Positions 6,961 through 13,445 of a stretch of 14,675 nt of DNA are shown one piece after another. The first letter of the stretch is position 1. Each line of letters begins with the position of its first letter. Origin of the DNA: Candidatus Latescibacterota bacterium (GTDB taxonomy: Bacteria; Latescibacterota; UBA2968; UBA8231); NCBI GenBank assembly GCA_022827165.1, contig JAJDTN010000149.1:1-14675 (forward strand). The letters run 5' to 3'. The position numbers were made by a program, and so were the translations under genes. The notes below the pieces were generated by a model. It made no database searches. It saw only the letters and a program-made list of their open reading frames with translations, and was not told the origin of the DNA.

Positions 6961-6979
6961 AAAGCAAGCCTCGCTCCCA

Positions 6980-7261
6980 TCAGACTCGACCGCCGGCGAT
7001 GGCAGGCACGATCGATACACTGTCCCCGTCCGCCAGAGTCGTTTCCTTGCCGTCCAGGAAGCGGACGTCCTCCTCGTTGACGTAGATATTGACGTAGCGG
7101 CGAATCTCCCCCGCCTCGTCGACCAGCTTCTCCTTGATTCCCGCATGGGAAGCCTCCAGGCTGTCGACCAGTTCCGACACCGAACCGGCCTCGATCTGAA
7201 CCTCGGCCTGGTTTCCCGTGAGTTTGCGGAGAGGGGTTGGCACGTGAACGGTTACAGGCAT
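6980..7261 (-). CDS. cysO: CysO-like sulfur carrier protein (MoaD/ThiS family) with two residues after Gly-Gly
   Basis: A 93-residue ubiquitin-fold sulfur carrier. In the M. tuberculosis system CysO receives sulfur as a C-terminal thiocarboxylate, donates it to CysM, and the cysteine is released by Mec. The body matches CysO closely: YVNIYVNEEDVRFL in the middle and DGDSVSIVPAIAGG near the end. The sequence does not stop at Gly-Gly; it reads GG-Arg-Val then TGA, so the two extra residues would have to be removed before activation. GGAGGAG lies seven bases before the ATG at 7261. The gene is separated from mec by 167 bases and may have its own promoter. A ThiS/MoaD role in thiamine or molybdopterin synthesis is less likely given the neighbours cysM and mec. 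Confidence 0.9.
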   Translation of the reverse strand: MPVTVHVPTPLRKLTGNQAEVQIEAGSVSELVDSLEASHAGIKEKLVDEAGEIRRYVNIYVNEEDVRFLDGKETTLADGDSVSIVPAIAGGRV

Positions 7262-7364
7262 CTCCAGACTCCTCCAGAGGGGATTGCGCTTCGGGGACTA
7301 CACGGAAGGCACGGCCGGAGCCGGCGAGCTCGCCCGAACCGTTGCCCGAGCCTTGGTCGCAGCA

Positions 7365-7394
7365 AGTATAGCCGCGGGAAGATCCAATCGCTAA
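7365..7394 (-). promoter_or_regulatory. candidate cysO promoter
   Basis: On the minus strand, TATACT (7370-7365) is a strong -10, preceded at 18 bases by a weak -35 TTAGCG (7394-7389). It lies in the 167-base gap after mec and would leave a leader of roughly 95 bases. It would allow the carrier to be made independently of cysM-mec. Confidence 0.35.
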
Positions 7395-7428
7395 ATCCGG
7401 AACCGTACGCTGCGGGAACTGCGATCAC

Positions 7429-7896
7429 TCACATCGGGAAGAGCACCTCTACCTCGGCGAAGTCGGATTGGTGCGGATCCCAGGCGAAGCCTCTGCTGCC
7501 GCGCACCCCGTCCGCATGGACGGAGATCACCAGGTACACGGCGTCGGGATAGGCCGGTTCGTCCCAGGCCATGGCCCGCGCCTTGTCCTCTTCGGAGAAA
7601 TAGGCATCGCAGTCGATGTGGGAGTGGTAGAAGCCGGCGACCCGTCCTCCCGCCCTTTCCGCCGCGCTGACGATGCGGAAGAGCTCCCCAGGGTCGATGA
7701 AGTAGGCGGTCCTCGAGTCTCGGGGATACTCCGACGGGTCCCGCTCGTGAAGCTCGTCCTGGATATTGCGGCAAGGGTGGATCTCGATGCCCTCCCCCCC
7801 CGGCCCTGAGGTGAGGATCCCGCAGCACTCTCCGGGGTACTCCTCCAGCGCCTGATCGCAGATCCTCCGAACCTGATCGCGCGCAACCCTCAGCAT
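7429..7896 (-). CDS. mec: JAMM/MPN+ metalloprotease (Mec-like)
   Basis: A 155-residue Zn-dependent isopeptidase-type enzyme of the Mov34/MPN/PAD-1 family. In the CysO pathway Mec hydrolyses CysO-cysteine to release cysteine. The complete JAMM motif is visible: Glu23 in YPGECCGIL, then HSH (His91, His93), seven residues, Ser101 and Asp104 in SEEDK. The product covers the minimal catalytic domain with no extra domain. The ATG at 7896 overlaps the cysM stop in an ATGCTGA arrangement, so the two are translationally coupled. In this genome the same enzyme is the natural candidate to trim the Arg-Val tail of the adjacent carrier, as the JAMM protease QbsD does for QbsE; that extension is inference. 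Confidence 0.9.
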   Translation of the reverse strand: MLRVARDQVRRICDQALEEYPGECCGILTSGPGGEGIEIHPCRNIQDELHERDPSEYPRDSRTAYFIDPGELFRIVSAAERAGGRVAGFYHSHIDCDAYFSEEDKARAMAWDEPAYPDAVYLVISVHADGVRGSRGFAWDPHQSDFAEVEVLFPM

Positions 7897-8843
7897 CTGC
7901 CCGCCTGCCCCGGAATCCCCCGCTCCTCGAGAAGGTCACGCCACATGGGGGTCGTCATGTACTTGTCTCCTCCGTCACAGAAGATGGTCACCACCGTACC
8001 ACGGGACAGCTCTCTGGCCACTCTCAGGGCAGCCTCGTACGCGGCGCCCGAGGACTGTCCCACGAGGACTCCGAGCTCGCGGGAGAGGCGCAGCGCAGCC
8101 TCGTAGGCGTCCTCCGTGTCGACACCGATCTTCGCGTCGAGGAAGGACTCGTCGTAGATCCCGGGGACGATCGAACTGTCCATGTGTTTCAGCCCCTCGA
8201 TCCCATGGAAGGCGTCGGAGGGCTCGACTCCGACCACCGTGATCTCCGGGCTGCGCGTCTTCAGTCCTCGCCCCGTCCCCATCACCGTCCCGCTGGTCCC
8301 CATGGTAGCCACCAAGTGGGTGACGCCTCCCCCGGTCTGTCTCCAGATCTCGCGGGCCGTCGAGTCGCGGTGCGCCCACCAGTTCGCCGGATTGTTGTAC
8401 TGATCGGGCTTGAAGTAGCGCTCCGCATCCTCCGCCTGGATCCGGCGAGCCTCCAGAATCGCTCCGTCGGAGCCTTCTGCCGGATCGGTGAGGACCACCT
8501 GGGCCCCGTACGCGGCCAGGATGGAACTGCGCTCGCGCGTCACATTGGCGGGCATGGCCAGCTTCACCGGGTACCCGAGGGCCGCGCCGATCATCGCATA
8601 GGCGATACCGGTGTTTCCCGATGTCGAATCGAGGATCACCTTGCCCGGCTTTAGACCGCCCGATGCGATCCCCTCCAGGATCATGCGCCGCGCCGGCCGA
8701 TCCTTGACCGACCCGCCCGGATTGAAGAACTCCAGCTTGGCGTACACGGAGACATGGGATGGGACATCGACGCCGGGCAGCCGCAGCAGCGGGGTGTTGC
8801 CGATCTGATCGACGATGCCGAGCTCGCCGGGGATGGCGGTCAC
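7890..8843 (-). CDS. cysM: PLP-dependent cysteine synthase, CysM-like
   Basis: A 317-residue fold-type II PLP enzyme that makes cysteine, or CysO-cysteine, from an activated serine and a sulfide or thiocarboxylate donor. Lys47 in NPGGSVKDR is the Schiff-base lysine; STSGNTG (73-79) binds the substrate carboxylate; GTSGTVMGTGRGLK (182-195) holds the PLP phosphate. The segment HGIEGLKHMDSSIVPGIYD resembles carrier-dependent CysM enzymes rather than CysK. In M. tuberculosis CysM, which uses O-phosphoserine, an Arg lies in the equivalent region; here Lys219 may be at that position, an alignment made by eye. The GTG start at 8843 has AAGGAG about ten bases upstream. It is the first gene of the cysM-mec unit, with a good promoter at 8975-9002. 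Confidence 0.93.
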   Translation of the reverse strand: MTAIPGELGIVDQIGNTPLLRLPGVDVPSHVSVYAKLEFFNPGGSVKDRPARRMILEGIASGGLKPGKVILDSTSGNTGIAYAMIGAALGYPVKLAMPANVTRERSSILAAYGAQVVLTDPAEGSDGAILEARRIQAEDAERYFKPDQYNNPANWWAHRDSTAREIWRQTGGGVTHLVATMGTSGTVMGTGRGLKTRSPEITVVGVEPSDAFHGIEGLKHMDSSIVPGIYDESFLDAKIGVDTEDAYEAALRLSRELGVLVGQSSGAAYEAALRVARELSRGTVVTIFCDGGDKYMTTPMWRDLLEERGIPGQAGRC

Positions 8844-8974
8844 CGGAGGTCATCTCCTTCCAGGGGCCCTTCATGACTCGAGGGGAGGATGCCGGTTCAG
8901 GGTCGTCCCGCGATCGCCCGCCTTCGCGCCGAGTCGGGCCTCGGAGCCCAGGCTCGGGTCCGTGAGGGCGGGCG

Positions 8975-9002
8975 AATATAGCCGCCTGGGCCGCGTCGTC
9001 AA
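8975..9002 (-). promoter_or_regulatory. cysM-mec promoter
   Basis: On the minus strand, TTGACG (9002-8997), a 16-base spacer and TATATT (8980-8975) match sigma70 consensus at 5/6 and 5/6. The expected start is near 8968, giving a GC-rich leader of about 125 bases that contains GAGCC-TG-GGCTC and other small stems. I recognise no riboswitch class in it. Confidence 0.6.
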
Positions 9003-9039
9003 CGGAAAGGCCCGGGAGTGATTCGGGAGCCGCCTGGCT

Positions 9040-9068
9040 TTGACACAATTGCAGGAAATACATAAGGT
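9040..9068 (+). promoter_or_regulatory. aspS promoter
   Basis: A consensus -35, TTGACA (9040-9045), is followed after 17 bases by TAAGGT (9063-9068) in a locally AT-rich patch. The expected start near 9075 leaves a leader of about 30 bases before the ATG at 9106. This placement argues against using the in-frame TTG at 9040 as the aspS start. It faces away from the cysM promoter 37 bases away. Confidence 0.55.
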
Positions 9069-9105
9069 TACTCGTTTCAACCCGAATCCTTGCGCAACGG
9101 AAGAG

Positions 9106-10887
9106 ATGGCCGCCAGACTCGACTCTCTCGGTGACTGGAAGCGTAGCCACGACTGCGGCACCCTGACGGCCGAGCATCTCGGCGAGCGGGTGATCCTGAT
9201 GGGGTGGGTATCGACCCGCCGGGATCACGGCGGCGTCATCTTCGTCGACCTGCGGGACCGTGGAGGCGTCACCCAGATCGTCTTCAATCCCCAGCACAGC
9301 TCCGAGGCCCATGCCAGGGCGGATGCCCTGCGAAACGAGTTCGTCGTCGCCGTCCACGGCATCGTCGAGCGCCGTCCTCAGGGGATGGTCAACCCGCGCC
9401 TGCCCACGGGCGAGATCGAGGTCAACTGCGATCAGGTGAGACTCCTGAACGAGTCCAGGCCCGTGCCTTTCCAGGTCGACGACAGCGTGGAGCTGGGCGA
9501 GGAGACACGCCTCAGGTATCGATACCTCGACCTGCGCCGCCCGCGGATGCAAGGCAATCTCGCCTTGCGCCACCAATGCTACCGGACGACCCGGAGGTTT
9601 CTCGATGGCGAGGGCTTCATAGAGGTGGAGACGCCCTTGCTGATTCGCAGCACCCCGGAGGGAGCCCGGGACTTCCTGGTTCCCAGCCGGGTTCACCAGG
9701 GCCGGTTCTTCGCCCTCCCCCAATCTCCCCAAACCTACAAGCAGTTGCTGATGGTCTCCGGGCTCGACCGATACTACCAGATCGTCAAGTGTTTCCGGGA
9801 CGAGGATCTGCGGGCCGACCGGCAGCCGGAATTCACCCAGATCGACATCGAGATGTCCTTCGTCGACGAACAGCGCGTGACCGATCTGGCGGAGCGTCTC
9901 ACCCGGTCACTGTTCTCCGAGGTCGCCGGTATCTCCCTGCCCGATCCATTTCCCCGGATCTCCTATCAGGAAGCGATGGACCGCTTCGGCAGCGACCGCC
10001 CCGATCTTCGGTTCGGCCTGGAGTTGGTCGACCTGATGGAAGCGGCCCGTGCATCCGACTATGGGATCTTCCGGTCGGTGCTTGATTCGGGAGGACAGGT
10101 AAAGGGCATCAACGCAAAGGGGCGCAGTCAGTTGCCGCGGAGTCAAATCGACGGGCTGATCGCGTTTGCCCAGGAGCAGGGAGCCAAGGGGCTCAGTTGG
10201 ATCCGTCACACGGACCGAGGTCTCGAGTCCTCCATCGTCAAGTTTTTCCCGGAGGCCTCGCAGGATCTCCTGGTCGAGGGGCTGGCCTCCGAGCCCGGTG
10301 ATCTGCTCCTGCTGGTGGCGGACTCGCCTGGGGCGGCGGCGAGGGTTCTGGGTGCCCTCCGTCTCGAGCTGGCAGAGCGCTTCGGGCTCGCAGACGACCG
10401 CTGGCACCCCCTGTGGGTCGATCGCTTCCCCCTTCTGGAACCAAGTCCGGACTCGGATGGATATCAGGCCGTGCACCACCCCTTTACCGCCCCACTGCCC
10501 GAGGATGTCGAGGCACTGGACGACGATCCAACCCTGGTGCGTGCGCGGGCCTATGATCTCGTGATCAACGGCGACGAGGTCGCCGGCGGCTCGATCCGGA
10601 TCCACGACTCCGGATTGCAGAAGCGTCTATTCCATCTGCTGGGCATCTCGAATCGGGAGGCCCGGGAGAAATTCGGCTTCCTGCTGGAGGCCTTGGAGCA
10701 CGGGGCTCCGCCCCACGGCGGGATCGCCTTCGGCTTCGACCGGCTGGTGGCCATGCTTGCGGGGGAGGGCTCGATCCGTGATGTCATCGCCTTCCCCAAG
10801 ACAAACAAGGCGGTTGGCCTCATGGAGGATGCTCCCGGACCGGTGGACGATCCCCAGCTTCGGGAGCTGGGCATCCGGCTCCGGTAG
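9106..10887 (+). CDS. aspS: aspartyl-tRNA synthetase, bacterial type, with non-discriminating signature
   Basis: A 593-residue class IIb synthetase charging tRNA-Asp; bacterial AspRS are about 590 long. The N-terminal OB-fold anticodon domain is at residues 15-115. Motif 1 lies near 165-180, motif 2 is FRDEDLRADRQPEFTQIDIE (about 230-249), the GAD insertion follows at about 265-390, and motif 3 is GIAFGFDRLVAML near the C-terminus. His41 in RRDHGG and Gly93 in RPQGMVN sit at positions where non-discriminating AspRS carry His and Gly and E. coli-type enzymes carry Leu and Lys. It may therefore also charge tRNA-Asn for GatCAB. ATG at 9106 with GGAAGAG upstream is chosen over the TTG at 9040, which is part of the promoter. 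A weak hairpin (CCCCT 10899-10903 with AGGGG 10912-10916) follows the stop. Confidence 0.96.
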   Translation: MAARLDSLGDWKRSHDCGTLTAEHLGERVILMGWVSTRRDHGGVIFVDLRDRGGVTQIVFNPQHSSEAHARADALRNEFVVAVHGIVERRPQGMVNPRLPTGEIEVNCDQVRLLNESRPVPFQVDDSVELGEETRLRYRYLDLRRPRMQGNLALRHQCYRTTRRFLDGEGFIEVETPLLIRSTPEGARDFLVPSRVHQGRFFALPQSPQTYKQLLMVSGLDRYYQIVKCFRDEDLRADRQPEFTQIDIEMSFVDEQRVTDLAERLTRSLFSEVAGISLPDPFPRISYQEAMDRFGSDRPDLRFGLELVDLMEAARASDYGIFRSVLDSGGQVKGINAKGRSQLPRSQIDGLIAFAQEQGAKGLSWIRHTDRGLESSIVKFFPEASQDLLVEGLASEPGDLLLLVADSPGAAARVLGALRLELAERFGLADDRWHPLWVDRFPLLEPSPDSDGYQAVHHPFTAPLPEDVEALDDDPTLVRARAYDLVINGDEVAGGSIRIHDSGLQKRLFHLLGISNREAREKFGFLLEALEHGAPPHGGIAFGFDRLVAMLAGEGSIRDVIAFPKTNKAVGLMEDAPGPVDDPQLRELGIRLR

Positions 10888-10911
10888 CCGACTGTAAGCC
10901 CCTATAAGGAC

Positions 10912-10953
10912 AGGGGATTTTGACTTGACATCCCCTTTGGACGCGTTTACCTT
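10912..10953 (+). promoter_or_regulatory. promoter of the lipoprotein-LysM operon with inverted repeat over the -35
   Basis: TTGACA (10925-10930), 17 bases, then TACCTT (10948-10953) gives a perfect -35 and a weak -10, with a start near 10960. A 7-bp perfect inverted repeat, AGGGGAT (10912-10918) / ATCCCCT (10930-10936), brackets the -35 with an 11-base gap. Its left arm can alternatively pair with CCCCT at 10899-10903 just after aspS, so the same bases could serve as a weak aspS terminator. Confidence 0.5.
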
Positions 10954-11022
10954 GGGCCAGGACTAGCCATTTCGCGGAATCCGCGCATCCAAACCGACAA
11001 GCAGACACAGGGGAGTCGCTCG

Positions 11023-11316
11023 ATGGGTATTTCTCCTAGCAGCGCTCGTGCTGCCAAGGACTACGTCCATATCGTGGCCGCCGTCCTCGCCGCCGGGCTG
11101 ATCGCTGGCTGTTCCGCTGTTCCCAACCAAAAGGAACTCTCCCTACTTGAGGAACAACGGCAGGCGATGGAGTCCGCAGAGGACAAGGTGGCCGAGAAGA
11201 AAGCCGAGAAGGCCCGACTTGAGAGCGAGTTGGCCGACGCCAAGGCCGAGTTGAAGGCGCTCGACGAGAAGAAGGCCGCAACGGAGGCGAACCTGTCCAA
11301 CCGGATGTCCGAGTGA
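11023..11316 (+). CDS. small coiled-coil lipoprotein
   Basis: A 97-residue protein whose function I do not recognise. Residues 10-29 are a hydrophobic signal segment ending in the lipobox LIAGC, with Cys30 as the lipidated residue and Ser31 at +2, which in Gram-negatives favours outer-membrane sorting. Residues about 37-92 are a heptad-like, Lys/Glu/Ala-rich helix (EEQRQAMESAEDKVAEKKAE and onward) predicted to form a coiled coil, somewhat like Lpp or the helical part of OmpA-linked lipoproteins. The ribosome-binding site AGGGGAG is seven bases before the ATG. The stop is 29 bases before the LysM-protein ATG, and the gene has its own promoter upstream. No peptidoglycan-binding motif or C-terminal Lys is present, so covalent attachment as in Lpp is not supported. 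Confidence 0.85.
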   Translation: MGISPSSARAAKDYVHIVAAVLAAGLIAGCSAVPNQKELSLLEEQRQAMESAEDKVAEKKAEKARLESELADAKAELKALDEKKAATEANLSNRMSE

Positions 11317-11345
11317 CAATTCTACAACACGAGAAAGGCACTGAA

Positions 11346-12173
11346 ATGCCAAGGCATCGCGCTTTAGGTGGTGTGGTCTTCCTTGCCCTTGCCTTCGGTC
11401 TGGTGGGCGGCGCCTCCGCGCAGATGAAGATGACTTGCGAGGAGTTCCTGGTACAGCTGGCTTCGCATCGCTCGGGAGAGGCCAAAGCCAAGGCCGAGAT
11501 CGCCCAACTCGACGAGGAGATCGCTGCGCTCCAGGCCCAAGTCGATGAGATGCAGGCTAGGATCGCAGAGCGGAATGCGGAGATCCTGGCCCTCGTGGGC
11601 GCCACGGAAGCCGAGGTGGCTGAGTTCGGGCGACGTCTCGATGCTCTGCTGCAGCAGCTTGAGGGTTTGGCCGCGCTGGCACCGGAGGAGTTGATGTGGC
11701 GCCGGAGCGAGTTGGAGATGGCCGCCGAGGACTTGGCGGAGATGAAGATGTCGCCCATCTCCGCACTCCCCGAGATGAAGGCGAAGATCGAGCGCGCCGG
11801 CCAGTTGATCGCCGAACTGCTGGTCCGTGCGCCGAGGGAGCTCACCTACGAGGTCATGAAGGGCGACCACCTCTGGGGAATCGCCTCCAAGCCCGAGATC
11901 TACGACGATCCGTACATGTGGCCTCGCATCTACCGGGCGAACAAGGACGAAATCGACGATCCCGATCTGATCTTCCCGAAGCAGATGTTCAATATTCCCA
12001 TTGCCATCGGTGAGAACCAGTACTTGGTGACCTCAGGCGACTTCCTGACGAAGATCGCCCAGGAGGTCTACAATGACCCGACGATGTGGCACAAGATCTA
12101 CAAGGCGAACAAGCAGCAGATCATGGATCCGAGTCTCGTGTTCCCTGCCCAGGTGCTCGACCTCCCGGACTAG
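11346..12173 (+). CDS. secreted coiled-coil protein with two C-terminal LysM domains
   Basis: A 275-residue exported protein. Residues 1-25 are a Sec signal peptide with an AxA cleavage site (GGASA|Q). Residues about 45-160 are helical, with clear heptads in KAEIAQLDEEIAALQAQVDE. Residues about 166-219 form a LysM domain of the long, Trp-containing type (YEVMKGDHLWGIA, then DPYMWPRIYRANKDEI, then LIFPKQMFNIP). Residues about 225-274 are a second copy (YLVTSGDFLTKIA, DPTMWHKIYKANKQQI, LVFPAQVLDLP). LysM binds peptidoglycan, so periplasmic wall binding is expected; no catalytic domain is present. ATG at 11346 is preferred (AAAGG nine bases upstream) over a GTG at 11313 that overlaps the lipoprotein stop. 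The pairing with a coiled-coil lipoprotein suggests a joint envelope role. Confidence 0.9.
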   Translation: MPRHRALGGVVFLALAFGLVGGASAQMKMTCEEFLVQLASHRSGEAKAKAEIAQLDEEIAALQAQVDEMQARIAERNAEILALVGATEAEVAEFGRRLDALLQQLEGLAALAPEELMWRRSELEMAAEDLAEMKMSPISALPEMKAKIERAGQLIAELLVRAPRELTYEVMKGDHLWGIASKPEIYDDPYMWPRIYRANKDEIDDPDLIFPKQMFNIPIAIGENQYLVTSGDFLTKIAQEVYNDPTMWHKIYKANKQQIMDPSLVFPAQVLDLPD

Positions 12174-12254
12174 TAGAGAGTCTCTTTCGAGAGGGGTAGG
12201 GGTTTCCGGGGATCCGAGGTTCGGTGCAGCTGTGCACTCCGGAGTAGCAGCGTC

Positions 12255-12296
12255 AAGGGGTTCGGACCGGGGCTTGCCGGAATCCGAATCCCTTTT
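12255..12296 (+). terminator. intrinsic terminator of the lipoprotein-LysM operon
   Basis: A long stem is formed by AAGGGGTTCGGA (12255-12266) and TCCGAATCCCTT (12283-12294), 12 pairs with one G-U. An inner CCGG/CCGG stem (12267-12270, 12277-12280) carries a 6-base loop, with a two-A bulge. It runs into TTTT at 12293-12296. It lies 82 bases after the LysM-protein stop and separates that operon from phoH. Confidence 0.75.
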
Positions 12297-12378
12297 CGTC
12301 TCTTGAGCACTCTCACCTGATCAAACTACCGATCACGCCCCTACGAGAGATCTGAAGAAGACCATCTCCATCGCCGAG

Positions 12379-13362
12379 GTGGATCCGGTCGCGCTGTTCG
12401 GCCACAACGACCGGAACCTGCAGTCCCTCGAGAACAGTTGCGGAGTGTCTCTCGTGGCCCGCGGCGAGCGGCTTCTGGTCGACGGGCCGGAAGAGTCGAT
12501 ACGAATCGCCAGCGGTCTGCTCGAGACGGTCATCGAGAGCCTGCGCCGTGACCCCGACCTCGGGGAGGAGGATGTGCAGGCCCTCCTCCAACGGGACTTG
12601 GGCACCCTCTCCCTCCAGGGCCAGGCGACCGCCGGGGAATCCCTCGGCGGACGAGGCTTCCGCACCTACCGGACCACCGTGCGCGCCCGCAGCGGCGGCC
12701 AGCTCGCCTACTCCGAAGCTCTTCGCCGCAGCGACATGGTCTTCGCCATCGGCCCGGCGGGCACGGGGAAGACCTACCTCGCCGTCGCCGCCGCTGTCTC
12801 CTCCCTCAAGCAGAAGAGGGTCTCCCGGATCATCCTGGCGCGTCCAGCGGTGGAAGCCGGCGAGAACCTGGGGTTCCTGCCCGGTGCCTTGGAAGAAAAG
12901 GTGGATCCCTATTTGCGCCCCCTCTACGACGCGCTCCAGGAGCTGCTCGAGTCCGAGCGGCTGGCGCGGCTTCAGAGCATGAAGGTCGTCGAGGTCGCCC
13001 CCCTGGCTTTCATGCGCGGCCGTACGCTGAACGACTCCTTCGTCATTCTCGACGAGGCGCAGAACACGACTCCGGCGCAGATGAAGATGTTCCTCACCCG
13101 CCTGGGTGCCGGGTCCAAGGCGGTGGTCACCGGAGACATCACCCAGACGGACCTGCCCGATGGGCAGGTGTCCGGCCTGGTCGACGTACGCAGCGTCCTG
13201 CGGGACATCGAGGGTTGCCACTTCATCCATCTGACCGAGCGCGATGTCGTGCGCAATCCCCTCGTGCAGCGCATCGTCCAGGCCTACGAGCGCCACGGCG
13301 AGGAGCGGGCCCCGGCAGAAGCAGGAGACGGGCGCGGGATTCAGGCGGTGTCCCCAGCGTGA
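12379..13362 (+). CDS. PhoH-family ATPase (YbeZ-like)
   Basis: A PhoH/YbeZ-type P-loop NTPase, a family linked to RNA metabolism with YbeY. Residues 5-55 form the KH-like N-terminal part (ALFGHNDRNLQSLE). Walker A is GPAGTGKT (125-132). Walker B is FVILDEAQN (221-229), followed by TPAQMKMFLTRLGAGSKAVVTGD, a PhoH hallmark. Length, 327 residues from GTG at 12379, is normal. The start is odd: the frame stays open upstream to a stop at 12304 and encodes LKKTISIAEV directly before the GTG, which resembles the usual family N-terminus. No ATG, GTG or TTG is available there; a CTG at 12352 is the only start-like codon. The next gene, a 7TM-HD protein, follows as in many bacterial phoH-ybeY clusters. 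A weak promoter (TTGAGC 12303, TACCGA 12327) is possible. Confidence 0.93.
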   Translation: MDPVALFGHNDRNLQSLENSCGVSLVARGERLLVDGPEESIRIASGLLETVIESLRRDPDLGEEDVQALLQRDLGTLSLQGQATAGESLGGRGFRTYRTTVRARSGGQLAYSEALRRSDMVFAIGPAGTGKTYLAVAAAVSSLKQKRVSRIILARPAVEAGENLGFLPGALEEKVDPYLRPLYDALQELLESERLARLQSMKVVEVAPLAFMRGRTLNDSFVILDEAQNTTPAQMKMFLTRLGAGSKAVVTGDITQTDLPDGQVSGLVDVRSVLRDIEGCHFIHLTERDVVRNPLVQRIVQAYERHGEERAPAEAGDGRGIQAVSPA

Positions 13363-13445
13363 ACACCCCTTCCTTGAGGCGCCCATGGGCCTCCTCGGCA
13401 TCGTCGCCGGGCCGTCAGAGGAAGGGCCCCCAAGGAGCAGCCGGC

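Noticed and set aside
8844..8968. GC-rich leader of cysM as a riboswitch or leader peptide
   Set aside because: Only short GC stems are visible, with no known sulfur or SAM riboswitch core. The short ORF starting at ATG near 8875 (minus) runs out of frame into cysM with no Cys-rich stretch.
9040..9105. TTG at 9040 as the aspS start
   Set aside because: The TTG is the first half of a consensus -35 TTGACA, and the extra 22 residues are not typical of AspRS; ATG at 9106 has a ribosome-binding site and gives the normal length.
7975..9732. 585-codon minus-strand open frame
   Set aside because: It runs antisense through aspS and then in a shifted frame through cysM; both of those have complete motifs.
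12313..13401. 362-codon minus-strand open frame
   Set aside because: Antisense to phoH; no recognisable domain.
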